DNA from: SIG440 sp045631525
Lineage (GTDB): Bacteria > Bacillota > Clostridia > Monoglobales > Monoglobaceae
DNA length: 64,000 nucleotides
Direction of reading: 5' to 3'
NCBI GenBank assembly: GCA_045631525.1
Contig: JAZQUY010000028.1
Coordinates: forward strand, 1-64,000
The notes under the pieces were generated by a model that did no database searches, had not been told where the DNA came from, and was given only the letters and a program-made list of their open reading frames with translations. Positions 8,258-16,868 of the stretch are shown here, one piece after another (positions within the stretch are counted from its first letter, which is position 1; every line of letters starts with the position of its first letter). A program made the translations under genes and the position numbers.

Positions 8258-8794
8258 ATGAAAAAAGTTGGAATTATTATGGGTAGCGACAGTGATTTGC
8301 CGGTTGTTCAGAAGGCTATTGACACGCTGAAGGATTTGAAAGTTCCCTTTGAAGTGCATATTTATTCTGCGCACAGAACACCTGTTGAGGCGAGGGATTT
8401 TTCAATAAATGCTCGCAAAAACGGGTTTGGAGCGATTATTGCAGCAGCAGGAAAGGCAGCACATCTTGCCGGTGCTATTGCAGCAAATACCACACTTCCT
8501 GTTATTGGTATTCCTGTTAAGTCATCGACTCTTGATGGACTTGATGCGCTTCTTTCAACAGTTCAAATGCCTGGCGGAATTCCTGTTGCCACAGTTGCTA
8601 TTGACGGGGCACAGAATGCGGCACTTCTTGCGGCACAGATTATTGCTGTGGATGATAAGGCACTTGCGGACAAACTGGATGCACAGAGAAAATCAGCGCA
8701 AGACGGTGTGCTTTTGAAAAACAAGAATATCGAAGAAAAGTTTAACGCTTCCTGCGGTGCAGATCCTCGTAATAGTGGATGTCTTTGTTATTAG
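8258..8794 (+). CDS. purE: N5-carboxyaminoimidazole ribonucleotide mutase
   Basis: PurE interconverts N5-CAIR and CAIR in purine synthesis. GSDSD is at residues 9-13, SAHRTP near 42 and AGKAAHLAG near 67. These match class I PurE, which normally works with PurK, although no purK is present in the window. The 178-aa length is slightly above average because of a C-terminal extension. It is the first gene behind the ZTP riboswitch, with a GGGAGG site before the ATG. Confidence 0.94.
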   Translation: MKKVGIIMGSDSDLPVVQKAIDTLKDLKVPFEVHIYSAHRTPVEARDFSINARKNGFGAIIAAAGKAAHLAGAIAANTTLPVIGIPVKSSTLDGLDALLSTVQMPGGIPVATVAIDGAQNAALLAAQIIAVDDKALADKLDAQRKSAQDGVLLKNKNIEEKFNASCGADPRNSGCLCY

Positions 8795-8896
8795 ACTGAA
8801 GGTACAGGGATAAATTGCACAGTGTGATGAGTTAAACGTGAAAATATTGATGAAGAAATTAATGCTTAAAAGACGAAACACGTATGGAGGTAATAT

Positions 8897-10318
8897 ATGG
8901 GCGGTTTTTTTGGTACAGTCAGCAGGCATAATGCCATAGCGGATGTGTTTTTTGGAACGGACTATCATTCGCACCTTGGTACACGCCGTGGCGGAATTGC
9001 AGCTTACGACAGCGAAATAGGGCTCCAGAGGGATATACACAACATTGAAAACACTCCATTTCGGACTAAGTTTGATAATGTGTTTGAAGAAATGAAGGGG
9101 AATGCGGCCATTGGGGTTATCAGCGATTCAGACCCGCAGCCTCTTCTTATAAGGTCAAATGTGGGTACTTATGCCATAGCAACCATTGGAAAAATAAACA
9201 ATGCGGAGGACCTGATTGAAAAATATTTGTCACGGGGCGGACATTTTGGGGTTATGACCGGAGGTAAAGTAAATTCAACAGACCTTGTGGCAGCACTCAT
9301 AAACCAAAAGGAAAGCTTTGCTGAGGGAATAAAGTTTGCTCACGACGTCATTGAGGGTACGGCATCAATCCTTATCCTGAAAAATGACGGTACACTTATC
9401 GCAGCCCGCGACAAGCTTGGAAGACTTCCGGTGCTTATCGGAAAAAACGAGGATGGATATGCGGTGTCATTTGAATCCTTTGCTTATAAGAAGCTTGGTT
9501 ATGATGATGAAAAGGAGCTTGGTCCAGGTGAAATTGTTGAAATTTCAAAGGACAGTCTCACTCAGCTTGCACCTCCCGGAAAAGAAATGAAAATTTGTGC
9601 CTTTTTGTGGAGCTATTACGGTTATCCCAACTCCAACTATGAGGGCAAAAATGTTGAAACTATGAGATACAGAAACGGTCAGATTATGGCTCAAAACGAT
9701 AAAAGGCTCGGAAATGCAACCGACCTTGACTTTGTCAGCGGCGTTCCGGATTCTGGCACACCCCATGCAATCGGTTATGCCAACGAAAGCGGCGTTCCTT
9801 TTGCCAGACCGTTTATAAAATATACGCCCACTTGGCCAAGAAGCTTTATGCCAAGTCACCAGACCGAGCGTATACAGATTGCAAAAATGAAGCAAATCCC
9901 AATCCACGAGCTTATTGAAGATAAGAACCTTCTGTTTGTGGATGACTCCATTGTCAGGGGTACACAGCTTAAGGAAACGGTTGAGTTTTTGTATGAGAAC
10001 GGGGCGAAATCGGTACATATGCGGTCGGCTTGTCCGCCAATCGTGCATGGCTGCAAATATCTCAACTTCTCAAGCAGCAAGAATGAGATGGAGCTGATTG
10101 CAAGAAAGACTGTTATGGAGCTTGAGGGCGAAGAAGGACTCAAACACCTTGAGGAATACAGCGACGGCTCTACAGAGCGTGGCAAAAAGCTCAGGGAAAC
10201 TATAAGCAAAAACTTTGGCTTTGCGTCTCTTGATTTCCAGTCCCTTGAGGGAATAATCAAAGCAATAGGAATCGATAGATGCAAGCTTTGCACTTATTGC
10301 TGGGACGGCAAGGAATAA
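8897..10318 (+). CDS. Amidophosphoribosyltransferase-like protein lacking the catalytic N-terminal cysteine
   Basis: The 473-aa protein has the whole PurF architecture: an N-terminal Ntn-hydrolase glutaminase fold (YHSHLGTRRGG near 24-34), a phosphoribosyltransferase domain with PRPP loop LLFVDDSIVRGTQ near 343-355, and the C-terminal RCKLCTYC. Cysteines equivalent to the four Fe-S ligands of Bacillus PurF appear retained: C234 in CAFLWSYYG, one in CPPIVHGC and two in the C-terminal motif. However, the mature N-terminus is GGFFG, not CGxxG, so the glutaminase nucleophile is absent. The start is fixed by TATGGAGGT just upstream of ATG 8897. It may use free ammonia, have another role, or regulate a true PurF encoded elsewhere. 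Similar Cys-less homologues are known to me in other anaerobes. Confidence 0.85.
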   Translation: MGGFFGTVSRHNAIADVFFGTDYHSHLGTRRGGIAAYDSEIGLQRDIHNIENTPFRTKFDNVFEEMKGNAAIGVISDSDPQPLLIRSNVGTYAIATIGKINNAEDLIEKYLSRGGHFGVMTGGKVNSTDLVAALINQKESFAEGIKFAHDVIEGTASILILKNDGTLIAARDKLGRLPVLIGKNEDGYAVSFESFAYKKLGYDDEKELGPGEIVEISKDSLTQLAPPGKEMKICAFLWSYYGYPNSNYEGKNVETMRYRNGQIMAQNDKRLGNATDLDFVSGVPDSGTPHAIGYANESGVPFARPFIKYTPTWPRSFMPSHQTERIQIAKMKQIPIHELIEDKNLLFVDDSIVRGTQLKETVEFLYENGAKSVHMRSACPPIVHGCKYLNFSSSKNEMELIARKTVMELEGEEGLKHLEEYSDGSTERGKKLRETISKNFGFASLDFQSLEGIIKAIGIDRCKLCTYCWDGKE

Positions 10319-10361
10319 ACAGATAAAATTCAAAACTGATTTTGTTATACAGAAAGGAAAA

Positions 10362-11408
10362 ATGAAAATGGAAAAAAGCTTTAGTGAAAGTTACAAGGCG
10401 GCAGGCGTTGATATTACTGCCGGATACAAGGCTGTTGAACTTATGAAACAGCATATCGCAAGAACTATGACGAAAGGTGCGGCATCGGATATTGGTGGTT
10501 TTGGCGGCCTTTTTGAAATGGACCTTACAGGAATTGAAAAGCCTGTTCTGGTCAGTGGAACAGACGGTGTTGGAACAAAGCTCAAGATGGCGTTCCTTAT
10601 GGACAAGCATGATACTGTTGGTATTGACTGCGTGGCAATGTGTGTGAATGACATTATCTGCTGTGGTGCAAAACCTCTTTTCTTCCTTGACTACATTGCG
10701 GTTGGAAAGAACTATCCTGAAAAGGTCGCAGACATTGTTTCGGGCGTTGCTGAAGGCTGTGTTCAGTCGGGCTGTGCTTTAATCGGTGGTGAGACTGCTG
10801 AAATGCCCGGATTTTATCCTGAAGATGAATATGATCTTGCAGGTTTTTCTGTGGGCGTTGTTGATAAGGCGAAAGTCCTTGACAACAAGGCCATAAAAGA
10901 GGGTGATGTAATCATTGCTCTTCCCTCAAGTGGTGTTCACTCAAATGGTTTTTCACTTGTGAGAAAGGTTTTTGATGTTGAAAATGCAGATATCAAGGCG
11001 CCGCGCGAAGAACTTGGCGGAAAGAGTGTTGGTGAAACACTTCTTACACCTACCAGAATTTATGTAAAGCCTATGCTTGCACTTTTTGAGGCTGTTAAAG
11101 TTAAAGCGGTTTCTCATATCACAGGCGGCGGTTTTTATGAAAACATTCCGAGAAGTATTCCCAAGGGATTTGGTGCAAAGATTGAAAGAGCTGCTGTTCG
11201 TGTTCTTCCGATTTTTGAACTCATTGCAAAAGAGGGCAACATCCCTGAACGTGATATGTTCAACACCTTCAATATGGGCGTTGGTATGAGTATCGTAGTT
11301 GCCAAGGAAGATGCAGACAAGGCTCTTGAGACCTTGAAAGCAAACGGTGAGGACGCCTATGTAATCGGCGAAATCATAAAGAGTGACGAAAGCGTGGTTA
11401 TATGCTAA
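10362..11408 (+). CDS. purM: Phosphoribosylformylglycinamidine cyclo-ligase (AIR synthetase)
   Basis: PurM closes the imidazole ring of AIR using ATP. Typical motifs are GTDGVGTKLKMAF near residues 67-79, DCVAMCVNDI near 88 and GGETAEMPGFYP near 140. The 348-aa length is normal. Two in-frame starts lie close together (10362 and 10368). GAAAGGA is 4 bases from the first and 10 from the second, so the second is also plausible. The stop overlaps the purN start by 7 bases, which indicates translational coupling. Confidence 0.95.
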   Translation: MKMEKSFSESYKAAGVDITAGYKAVELMKQHIARTMTKGAASDIGGFGGLFEMDLTGIEKPVLVSGTDGVGTKLKMAFLMDKHDTVGIDCVAMCVNDIICCGAKPLFFLDYIAVGKNYPEKVADIVSGVAEGCVQSGCALIGGETAEMPGFYPEDEYDLAGFSVGVVDKAKVLDNKAIKEGDVIIALPSSGVHSNGFSLVRKVFDVENADIKAPREELGGKSVGETLLTPTRIYVKPMLALFEAVKVKAVSHITGGGFYENIPRSIPKGFGAKIERAAVRVLPIFELIAKEGNIPERDMFNTFNMGVGMSIVVAKEDADKALETLKANGEDAYVIGEIIKSDESVVIC

Positions 11409-12010
11409 ATAAAGCAAAGATTGCGGTGCTTGTGTCAGGAGGCGGAACAAATCTTCAGGCACTTATTGATGCGCAAAATGAGGGAAAAATCAAAAGTGGT
11501 GAAATCGTGCTTGTTGTGTCAAACAACAGCGATGCTTTTGCTCTTACCCGTGCTGAAAAGGCAGGAATAAAAACCGCGGTGGTTTCCAAGAAAGAATTGG
11601 GTGCCCAGAAGTTTGAGGAAAAACTTGTCGAGGTGCTCACCGAAAACGGCATTGAGCTTATAATACTTGCCGGATTTATGTGTATTTTGAGTGAGAGTTT
11701 CACATCACGTTATCCAAAACGGATAATAAACGTTCATCCCTCGCTTATCCCGTCTTTTTGCGGAGAGGGTTTTTATGGACTACACGTTCACGAGGCGGCA
11801 CTCAAATATGGGGTAAAGGTTACGGGTGCTACTGTGCATTTTGTAAACGAAATTCCTGACGGCGGTGAGATTATACTGCAAAGAGCGGTTGAAATAAAAG
11901 ACGGAGACACCCCCGAGGTTTTGCAAAGACGTGTTATGGAAGAGGCGGAATGGCATCTTCTTCCCTCGGCTGCCGAATTGGTGTCTTGTGAAATTGTGAA
12001 ATCCAGATAA
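11402..12010 (+). CDS. purN: Phosphoribosylglycinamide formyltransferase (folate dependent)
   Basis: PurN adds the first formyl group, from 10-formyl-THF, to GAR. The 202-aa protein shows VSGGGTNLQALID at residues 11-23 and the active site INVHPSLIPSF near 107-117. The catalytic Asp lies in NEIPDGGE near 150. It starts inside the last codons of purM. Both this enzyme and the formyltransferase at 14232 use formyl-THF, supplied by the fhs product at the end of the operon. Confidence 0.95.
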   Translation: MLNKAKIAVLVSGGGTNLQALIDAQNEGKIKSGEIVLVVSNNSDAFALTRAEKAGIKTAVVSKKELGAQKFEEKLVEVLTENGIELIILAGFMCILSESFTSRYPKRIINVHPSLIPSFCGEGFYGLHVHEAALKYGVKVTGATVHFVNEIPDGGEIILQRAVEIKDGDTPEVLQRRVMEEAEWHLLPSAAELVSCEIVKSR

Positions 12011-12031
12011 TTTTAGAAGGAGAAATCTGTT

Positions 12032-12751
12032 ATGAATATTTATGAAATAAACGATATGGGTGAACTTATCCGTGACAACGCTTATGTTGGCAGAGGTATT
12101 GTGATTGGAAAGAGCAAGGACGAAAAATCAGCGGTTTTTGCATATTTCATTATGGGACGTTCTGAAAACAGCCGCAACCGTGTGTTTATTGAGGATGGCA
12201 GCGAGGTTATTATTCATCCTTTTGATGCATCAAAGGTTGAGGACCCGTCGCTGATTATTTATTCACCTGTTCGCAAATTTGAAAATAAGCTTGTTGTGAC
12301 AAATGGTGACCAGACTGATACGGTTATTGAATTTTTGCAAAAAGGTAAGACTTTTGAAGAGGCCCTTGATACTCGTGAATTTGAGCCTGACGGTCCCAAC
12401 TGGACACCGAGAATCAGCGGCATGATGACTTTCGGCGAAAATGATTTTTCATACAAGATGAGCATTTTGAAGAGCGCGGACGCTGAGGGCAGTGCTTGTA
12501 ACAGGTTTACTTATTCATATAAGGCACTTTCTGGGCTTGGACATTTCATTCACACCTATGTTTGTGACGGAGATCCCATTCCCACATTCCAGGGCGAGCC
12601 TGAAAGAGTGGAAATCCCCAATGATATTGATGAATTCACAGAAAAAATCTGGAATAACCTCAATGAAGCAAACAAGATTTCACTTTATGTGAGGTATATT
12701 GATTTGGAAAGCGGCGCGGAAACAAACCGTATGATAAATAAAAACGTTTAA
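12032..12751 (+). CDS. IMP cyclohydrolase, PurO type
   Basis: This protein matches the stand-alone IMP cyclohydrolase family (Pfam IMP_cyclohyd, archaeal PurO fold) that also occurs in clostridia and closes FAICAR to IMP. The N-terminal region GRGIVIGKSKDEKSAVFAYFIMG (read in pieces around residues 20-44) and SRNRVF are characteristic. In most bacteria this activity is the N-terminal domain of bifunctional PurH. Here the other half is a separate gene at 14232-15416, so the two complement each other within one operon. The ATG at 12032 follows AGAAGGAG. Length 239 aa. Confidence 0.85.
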   Translation: MNIYEINDMGELIRDNAYVGRGIVIGKSKDEKSAVFAYFIMGRSENSRNRVFIEDGSEVIIHPFDASKVEDPSLIIYSPVRKFENKLVVTNGDQTDTVIEFLQKGKTFEEALDTREFEPDGPNWTPRISGMMTFGENDFSYKMSILKSADAEGSACNRFTYSYKALSGLGHFIHTYVCDGDPIPTFQGEPERVEIPNDIDEFTEKIWNNLNEANKISLYVRYIDLESGAETNRMINKNV

Positions 12752-12762
12752 GGAGAACCGAA

Positions 12763-14199
12763 ATGGAAGACAGAAGAGAAAAATATATTTCTCCATTTTC
12801 GACAAGGTACGCAAGCCCTGAAATGCAGGAGGTTTTTTCTGAAAAGTTCAAGTTCAGAACTTGGAGAAAGCTTTGGATTGCCCTTGCTAAGGCCGAAAAG
12901 GAGCTTGGCCTCTCTATAACAGACGAGCAGATTGCTGAAATGGAAAAATTCAAGGATGACGTGAACTTTGATGTGGCAGAGGAACGTGAAAAGGTTGTTC
13001 GCCACGATGTTATGTCACACGTTTATGCCTTTGGCAAGCAATGTCCCAAGGCGGAGCCAATAATACATCTTGGTGCAACATCTTGTTATGTTGGGGACAA
13101 CACTGATGTGGTTGCTCTTAAAAAGGCATCCGAGATAGTTCTCAAAAAAGCGGCGCAGGTGCTCAAAAACCTTGCAGATTTTGCTCTTCACTATAAAGAT
13201 ATGCCCTGCCTTGCATACACACATCTTCAGCCGGCACAGCTCACTACCGTGGGAAAGCGTGCGACACTTTGGGCGTATGAACTTTCAATGGATATTGAAG
13301 AGCTTTCGCATCAGGTAGAAAAGCTCAGACTTCTTGGCTCAAAGGGAACAACCGGAACTCAGGCAAGCTTTATGGAGCTTTTTGAGGGCGATGAAGAAAA
13401 AATTGACAGAATGGAAGAAATTATTGCAAAGGAAATGGGATTCTCCAGCTGTGTTCCCGTATCGGGACAGACTTATTCAAGAAAAGTGGAAGCATATTTT
13501 CTTGGCGCTCTTTCGGGATTTGCTCAAAGTGCATATAAGTTTGCAAATGACCTTCGAATCCTTCAGTCCTTTGAAGAAATAGAAGAACCTTTTGAAAAGA
13601 AACAGATTGGCTCATCCGCTATGCCATATAAGAGAAACCCAATGCGGTCGGAAAGAATTTCGGCACTTGCGAGATATGTGATTGTGGATTCGCTGAACCC
13701 TGCATTCACCGCATCAACACAGTGGTTTGAAAGAACTCTTGATGACTCAGCGAACAGACGCATTTCGGTGTCGGAGGCGTTTTTGGCTGTGGATGCTATG
13801 CTGAATATTTATATAAACGTGACATCAGGGCTTGTGGTTTATGACAAGGTGATTGAAAGAAGAGTTATGGAAAAGCTGCCTTTCATGGCAACAGAAAATA
13901 TAATGATGAAATCGGTCAAAAAAGGCGGAAACCGTCAGGAACTTCACGAAAAGCTCCGCACACATTCGCATGCGGCAGCGGCAAAGGTGAAGATGGAGGG
14001 CGGTGTTTGCGATTTGATTGAAAGAATTGCAGCAGATGATGACTTCCCCCTTACCGAAGAAGAAATCAGGGCAGAACTTGACCCCAGGCTTTATATAGGA
14101 CGAAGCGTGTCCCAGACAGAAAGGTTTGTGGCAGAGGTGCTAAATCCCTTGATTGATAAGTTCTATCAGGGCGATGCGGCTACAGAACTTAAGGTTTGA
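12763..14199 (+). CDS. purB: Adenylosuccinate lyase
   Basis: PurB acts twice in purine synthesis, releasing fumarate from SAICAR and from adenylosuccinate. The 478-aa protein has the fumarase/aspartase superfamily signature SSAMPYKRNPMRSER near residue 284, HLGATSCYVGDN near 102, and THLQPAQLTTVGKR near 154. It starts 11 bases after the cyclohydrolase gene with an AAGGAG site. The length is within the larger clostridial subgroup. Confidence 0.96.
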   Translation: MEDRREKYISPFSTRYASPEMQEVFSEKFKFRTWRKLWIALAKAEKELGLSITDEQIAEMEKFKDDVNFDVAEEREKVVRHDVMSHVYAFGKQCPKAEPIIHLGATSCYVGDNTDVVALKKASEIVLKKAAQVLKNLADFALHYKDMPCLAYTHLQPAQLTTVGKRATLWAYELSMDIEELSHQVEKLRLLGSKGTTGTQASFMELFEGDEEKIDRMEEIIAKEMGFSSCVPVSGQTYSRKVEAYFLGALSGFAQSAYKFANDLRILQSFEEIEEPFEKKQIGSSAMPYKRNPMRSERISALARYVIVDSLNPAFTASTQWFERTLDDSANRRISVSEAFLAVDAMLNIYINVTSGLVVYDKVIERRVMEKLPFMATENIMMKSVKKGGNRQELHEKLRTHSHAAAAKVKMEGGVCDLIERIAADDDFPLTEEEIRAELDPRLYIGRSVSQTERFVAEVLNPLIDKFYQGDAATELKV

Positions 14200-14231
14200 T
14201 TTAGACAAAGGTTGAAAGGATGATTTTTGAA

Positions 14232-15416
14232 ATGAAAGAATTTGAACTTAAATATGGATGTAACCCCAATCAAAAACCCTCAAAGATATTTATGAATGAC
14301 GGTGCTGAGCTTCCCATTGAAATTTTAAGCGGAAGACCGGGATATATAAACTTTCTTGATGCATTCAACAGCTGGCAGCTTGTGAAAGAACTGAAAAATG
14401 CACTAAATATGCCCGCTGCGACATCGTTTAAACACGTAAGCCCAACATCTGCGGCTGTTGGCACACCTATGAGTGCGGAGCTTAAAAAGGCTTGCTTTGT
14501 TGATGACATCGATGGTCTTGATGAGTCTCCCTTGGCAACTGCTTATGCCCGTGCGAGAGGTACTGACAGAATGTCATCCTTTGGCGACTGGATTGCCCTC
14601 AGCGATGTTTGTGATGTTACAACCGCAAAGCTTATAAAACGCGAAGTTTCTGACGGCGTTATTGCACCGGGATATGAGCCTGAGGCTCTTGAAATCTTAA
14701 AGAGCAAGAGAAACGGAAATTATAATATAGTAAAAATTGACCCGGAGTTTGTTCCAGAAGAAAAGGAAACAAAGATGGTTTATGGCATTACATTTGAGCA
14801 GGGAAGAAATAATTTCAAAATTGATGAAGAGTTGCTTGCGGACATTGTAACCGAAAACAAAGATATGCCCGAAGAAGCAAAGCGTGACCTCATCATTGCG
14901 CTCATAACACTTAAATATACACAGAGCAACTCAGTTTGCTTTGCAAAGGAAGGGCAGGCGATTGGCGTTGGTGCAGGTCAGCAGTCAAGAATTCACTGCA
15001 CAAGACTTGCGGGCAACAAGGCGGATATCTGGCATCTTCGTCAGCATGAAAAGGTTTTAAATCTCCCCTTCCTTGACAGTGTGGGAAGACCTGACCGTGA
15101 TAATGCTATTGATGTTTATCTTTCAGAGGATGCAGAGGACGTGCTTGGCGATGGCAATTGGCAAAAGCTGTTCAGCGAAAAGCCTGAGGAGTTCACAAGA
15201 GCGGAACAGAGAGAATACCTTGCGACCCTTTCTGGCGTTGCTCTTGGCAGTGATGCATTCTTCCCCTTTGGCGATAACATCGAAAGGGCTGCAAGAAGCG
15301 GTGTAACATATGTTGCACAGCCGGGTGGCTCAATCCGTGATGACAATGTAATCGAGGCTTGCAACAATCACAATATGGTTATGGCGTTTACTAAGATGCG
15401 TCTTTTCCACCACTAA
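14232..15416 (+). CDS. AICAR formyltransferase, stand-alone (PurH formyltransferase domain homologue)
   Basis: This 394-aa protein corresponds to the AICAR transformylase half of PurH, with KYGCNPNQKPS near the N-terminus and the catalytic Lys-His motif SFKHVSPTSAAVG near 64-76. No inosinicase domain is fused to it. I place the start at ATG 14232, because an earlier in-frame ATG at 14220 directly abuts the AAAGG ribosome site (zero spacing) while 14232 has about 12 bases, and homologues begin with MKEFELKYG-like sequence. It uses 10-formyl-THF and hands FAICAR to the PurO-type protein encoded upstream. Confidence 0.9.
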   Translation: MKEFELKYGCNPNQKPSKIFMNDGAELPIEILSGRPGYINFLDAFNSWQLVKELKNALNMPAATSFKHVSPTSAAVGTPMSAELKKACFVDDIDGLDESPLATAYARARGTDRMSSFGDWIALSDVCDVTTAKLIKREVSDGVIAPGYEPEALEILKSKRNGNYNIVKIDPEFVPEEKETKMVYGITFEQGRNNFKIDEELLADIVTENKDMPEEAKRDLIIALITLKYTQSNSVCFAKEGQAIGVGAGQQSRIHCTRLAGNKADIWHLRQHEKVLNLPFLDSVGRPDRDNAIDVYLSEDAEDVLGDGNWQKLFSEKPEEFTRAEQREYLATLSGVALGSDAFFPFGDNIERAARSGVTYVAQPGGSIRDDNVIEACNNHNMVMAFTKMRLFHH

Positions 15417-15421
15417 AATGA

Positions 15422-15548
15422 AAGAGTGGTTAAATTGGTGCAGACCACACAAAAGCTTTGTGCTACACATAAACCTCGCCACTTGCGGTGCACACAGCAC
15501 AGCGGCGGACTCGGTTTATGTGTTCTGCATCAAATTTACCGCACTCTT
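15422..15548 (+). repeat. 127-bp Y-shaped palindromic element / structured RNA candidate
   Basis: The gap before purD is almost fully self-complementary. P1 is 15422-15444 with 15524-15548 (about 22 pairs with one bulge and one mismatch; ends AAGAGTG and CACTCTT). P2 is CACAAA-AGC-TTTGTG (15448-15462). P3 begins with a perfect 11-bp stem, ACACATAAACC (15465-15475) with GGTTTATGTGT (15513-15523), and continues through CGCC/GGCG, GC/GC and GTGC/GCAC. Together they form a three-way junction. No T-run follows, so it is not a terminator. It is transcribed within the purine operon. Length and placement recall ERIC-like intergenic elements, but the sequence is not one I recognise. Confidence 0.8.
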
Positions 15549-15590
15549 AAGGGGCTTTGAAATTAGAGACGAAAGAAAGGATTTCCCATT

Positions 15591-16853
15591 ATGAAAATTA
15601 TGGTAGTAGGCGGTGGCGGACGTGAACATGCCATCATCAAAAAACTGAAAGAAAGCGAAAAGGTGTCAAAGATATATGCACTCCCCGGAAACGGTGGAAT
15701 TGCAGCCGATGCTGAGTGTGTTAACATCGGTGCAAAAGATATTGACGGTATCCGTGACTTTGCAAAACAGCAAAAGATAGATTTTGCTGTGGTTGCGCCT
15801 GATGATCCTCTTGTGCTTGGCGCGGTTGATGCTCTTGAAGAAATAGGAGTTCCTTGCTTTGGGCCAAGGGCAAATGCGGCAATAATCGAGGGAAGCAAGG
15901 TTTTTTCAAAAAACCTTATGAAAAAATATAACATTCCAACAGCGGAATATGAGGTGTTTTCTGACCTTGATGAAGCACTTAAATATCTTGAAACGGCACC
16001 AATTCCCACAGTTATCAAGGCTGACGGCTTGGCGCTTGGAAAAGGCGTTATAATTGCAACAACCCGTGATGAAGCAAAGGAGGCTGTCCGTTCCATGATG
16101 GAGGACAAGATTTTCGGCGAAAGCGGAAACAATGTTGTAATCGAAGAGTTCCTTACAGGCACTGAGGTGTCGGTGCTTTCGTTCACTGATGGTGAAACAG
16201 TTATTCCTATGGTTTCTTCTATGGACCACAAGCGTGCAAAAGATGGCGACGAGGGTCTCAACACCGGCGGTATGGGAACTATCGCACCAAACCCCTATTA
16301 TACAAAAGCCGTGGCAGATGAATGCATGGAAAAGATTTTTATCCCTACCATTGATGCAATGAACAAAGAGGGAAGAACCTTTAAAGGGTGTCTTTATTTT
16401 GGACTTATGCTCACTGAAAAGGGCCCGAAAGTTATTGAATACAACTGCCGTTTCGGTGATCCTGAAACTCAGGTTGTTTTGCCGCTTTTGGATGGCGATT
16501 TGCTTGAAATTATGCAGCATACCGCAAACGGAAGCTTGAAAGATGCAAAAGTTAAATTCAAAGATATGGCAGCTTGCTGTGTTGTTATGGCATCAAATGG
16601 TTACCCGCAAAAATATGACAGTGGATTTGAAATAACGATGCCCACTGACAAAAACATTTATGTTGCAGGGGCAAAGCTTGAAGATGGAAAGCTCCTTACT
16701 GCCGGCGGCAGAGTTCTTGGGGTTACTGAAATAGGAAACTCACTAAAAGATGCTATTGGCGCGGCTTATGAAACAGTAAAAACTGTCAAGTTCAGCAATG
16801 CGTATTATAGACACGATATAGGACAAAAAGCCCTTGCGGCAGAAAATGCATAA
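15591..16853 (+). CDS. purD: Phosphoribosylamine-glycine ligase (GAR synthetase)
   Basis: PurD joins glycine to phosphoribosylamine using ATP. The 420-aa protein begins with the MKIMVVGGGGREHAI motif, has an ATP-grasp domain with IKADGLALGKGV near 141-152, and the metal-binding segment NCRFGDPETQ near 285-294. AAAGGA precedes the ATG at 15591 at a normal distance. It follows the Y-shaped element by 42 bases and precedes purL by 15. Its unstable substrate comes from a PurF reaction, which the Cys-less homologue in this operon may not perform with glutamine. Confidence 0.96.
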   Translation: MKIMVVGGGGREHAIIKKLKESEKVSKIYALPGNGGIAADAECVNIGAKDIDGIRDFAKQQKIDFAVVAPDDPLVLGAVDALEEIGVPCFGPRANAAIIEGSKVFSKNLMKKYNIPTAEYEVFSDLDEALKYLETAPIPTVIKADGLALGKGVIIATTRDEAKEAVRSMMEDKIFGESGNNVVIEEFLTGTEVSVLSFTDGETVIPMVSSMDHKRAKDGDEGLNTGGMGTIAPNPYYTKAVADECMEKIFIPTIDAMNKEGRTFKGCLYFGLMLTEKGPKVIEYNCRFGDPETQVVLPLLDGDLLEIMQHTANGSLKDAKVKFKDMAACCVVMASNGYPQKYDSGFEITMPTDKNIYVAGAKLEDGKLLTAGGRVLGVTEIGNSLKDAIGAAYETVKTVKFSNAYYRHDIGQKALAAENA

Positions 16854-16868
16854 GAAAGGAACAAAATA

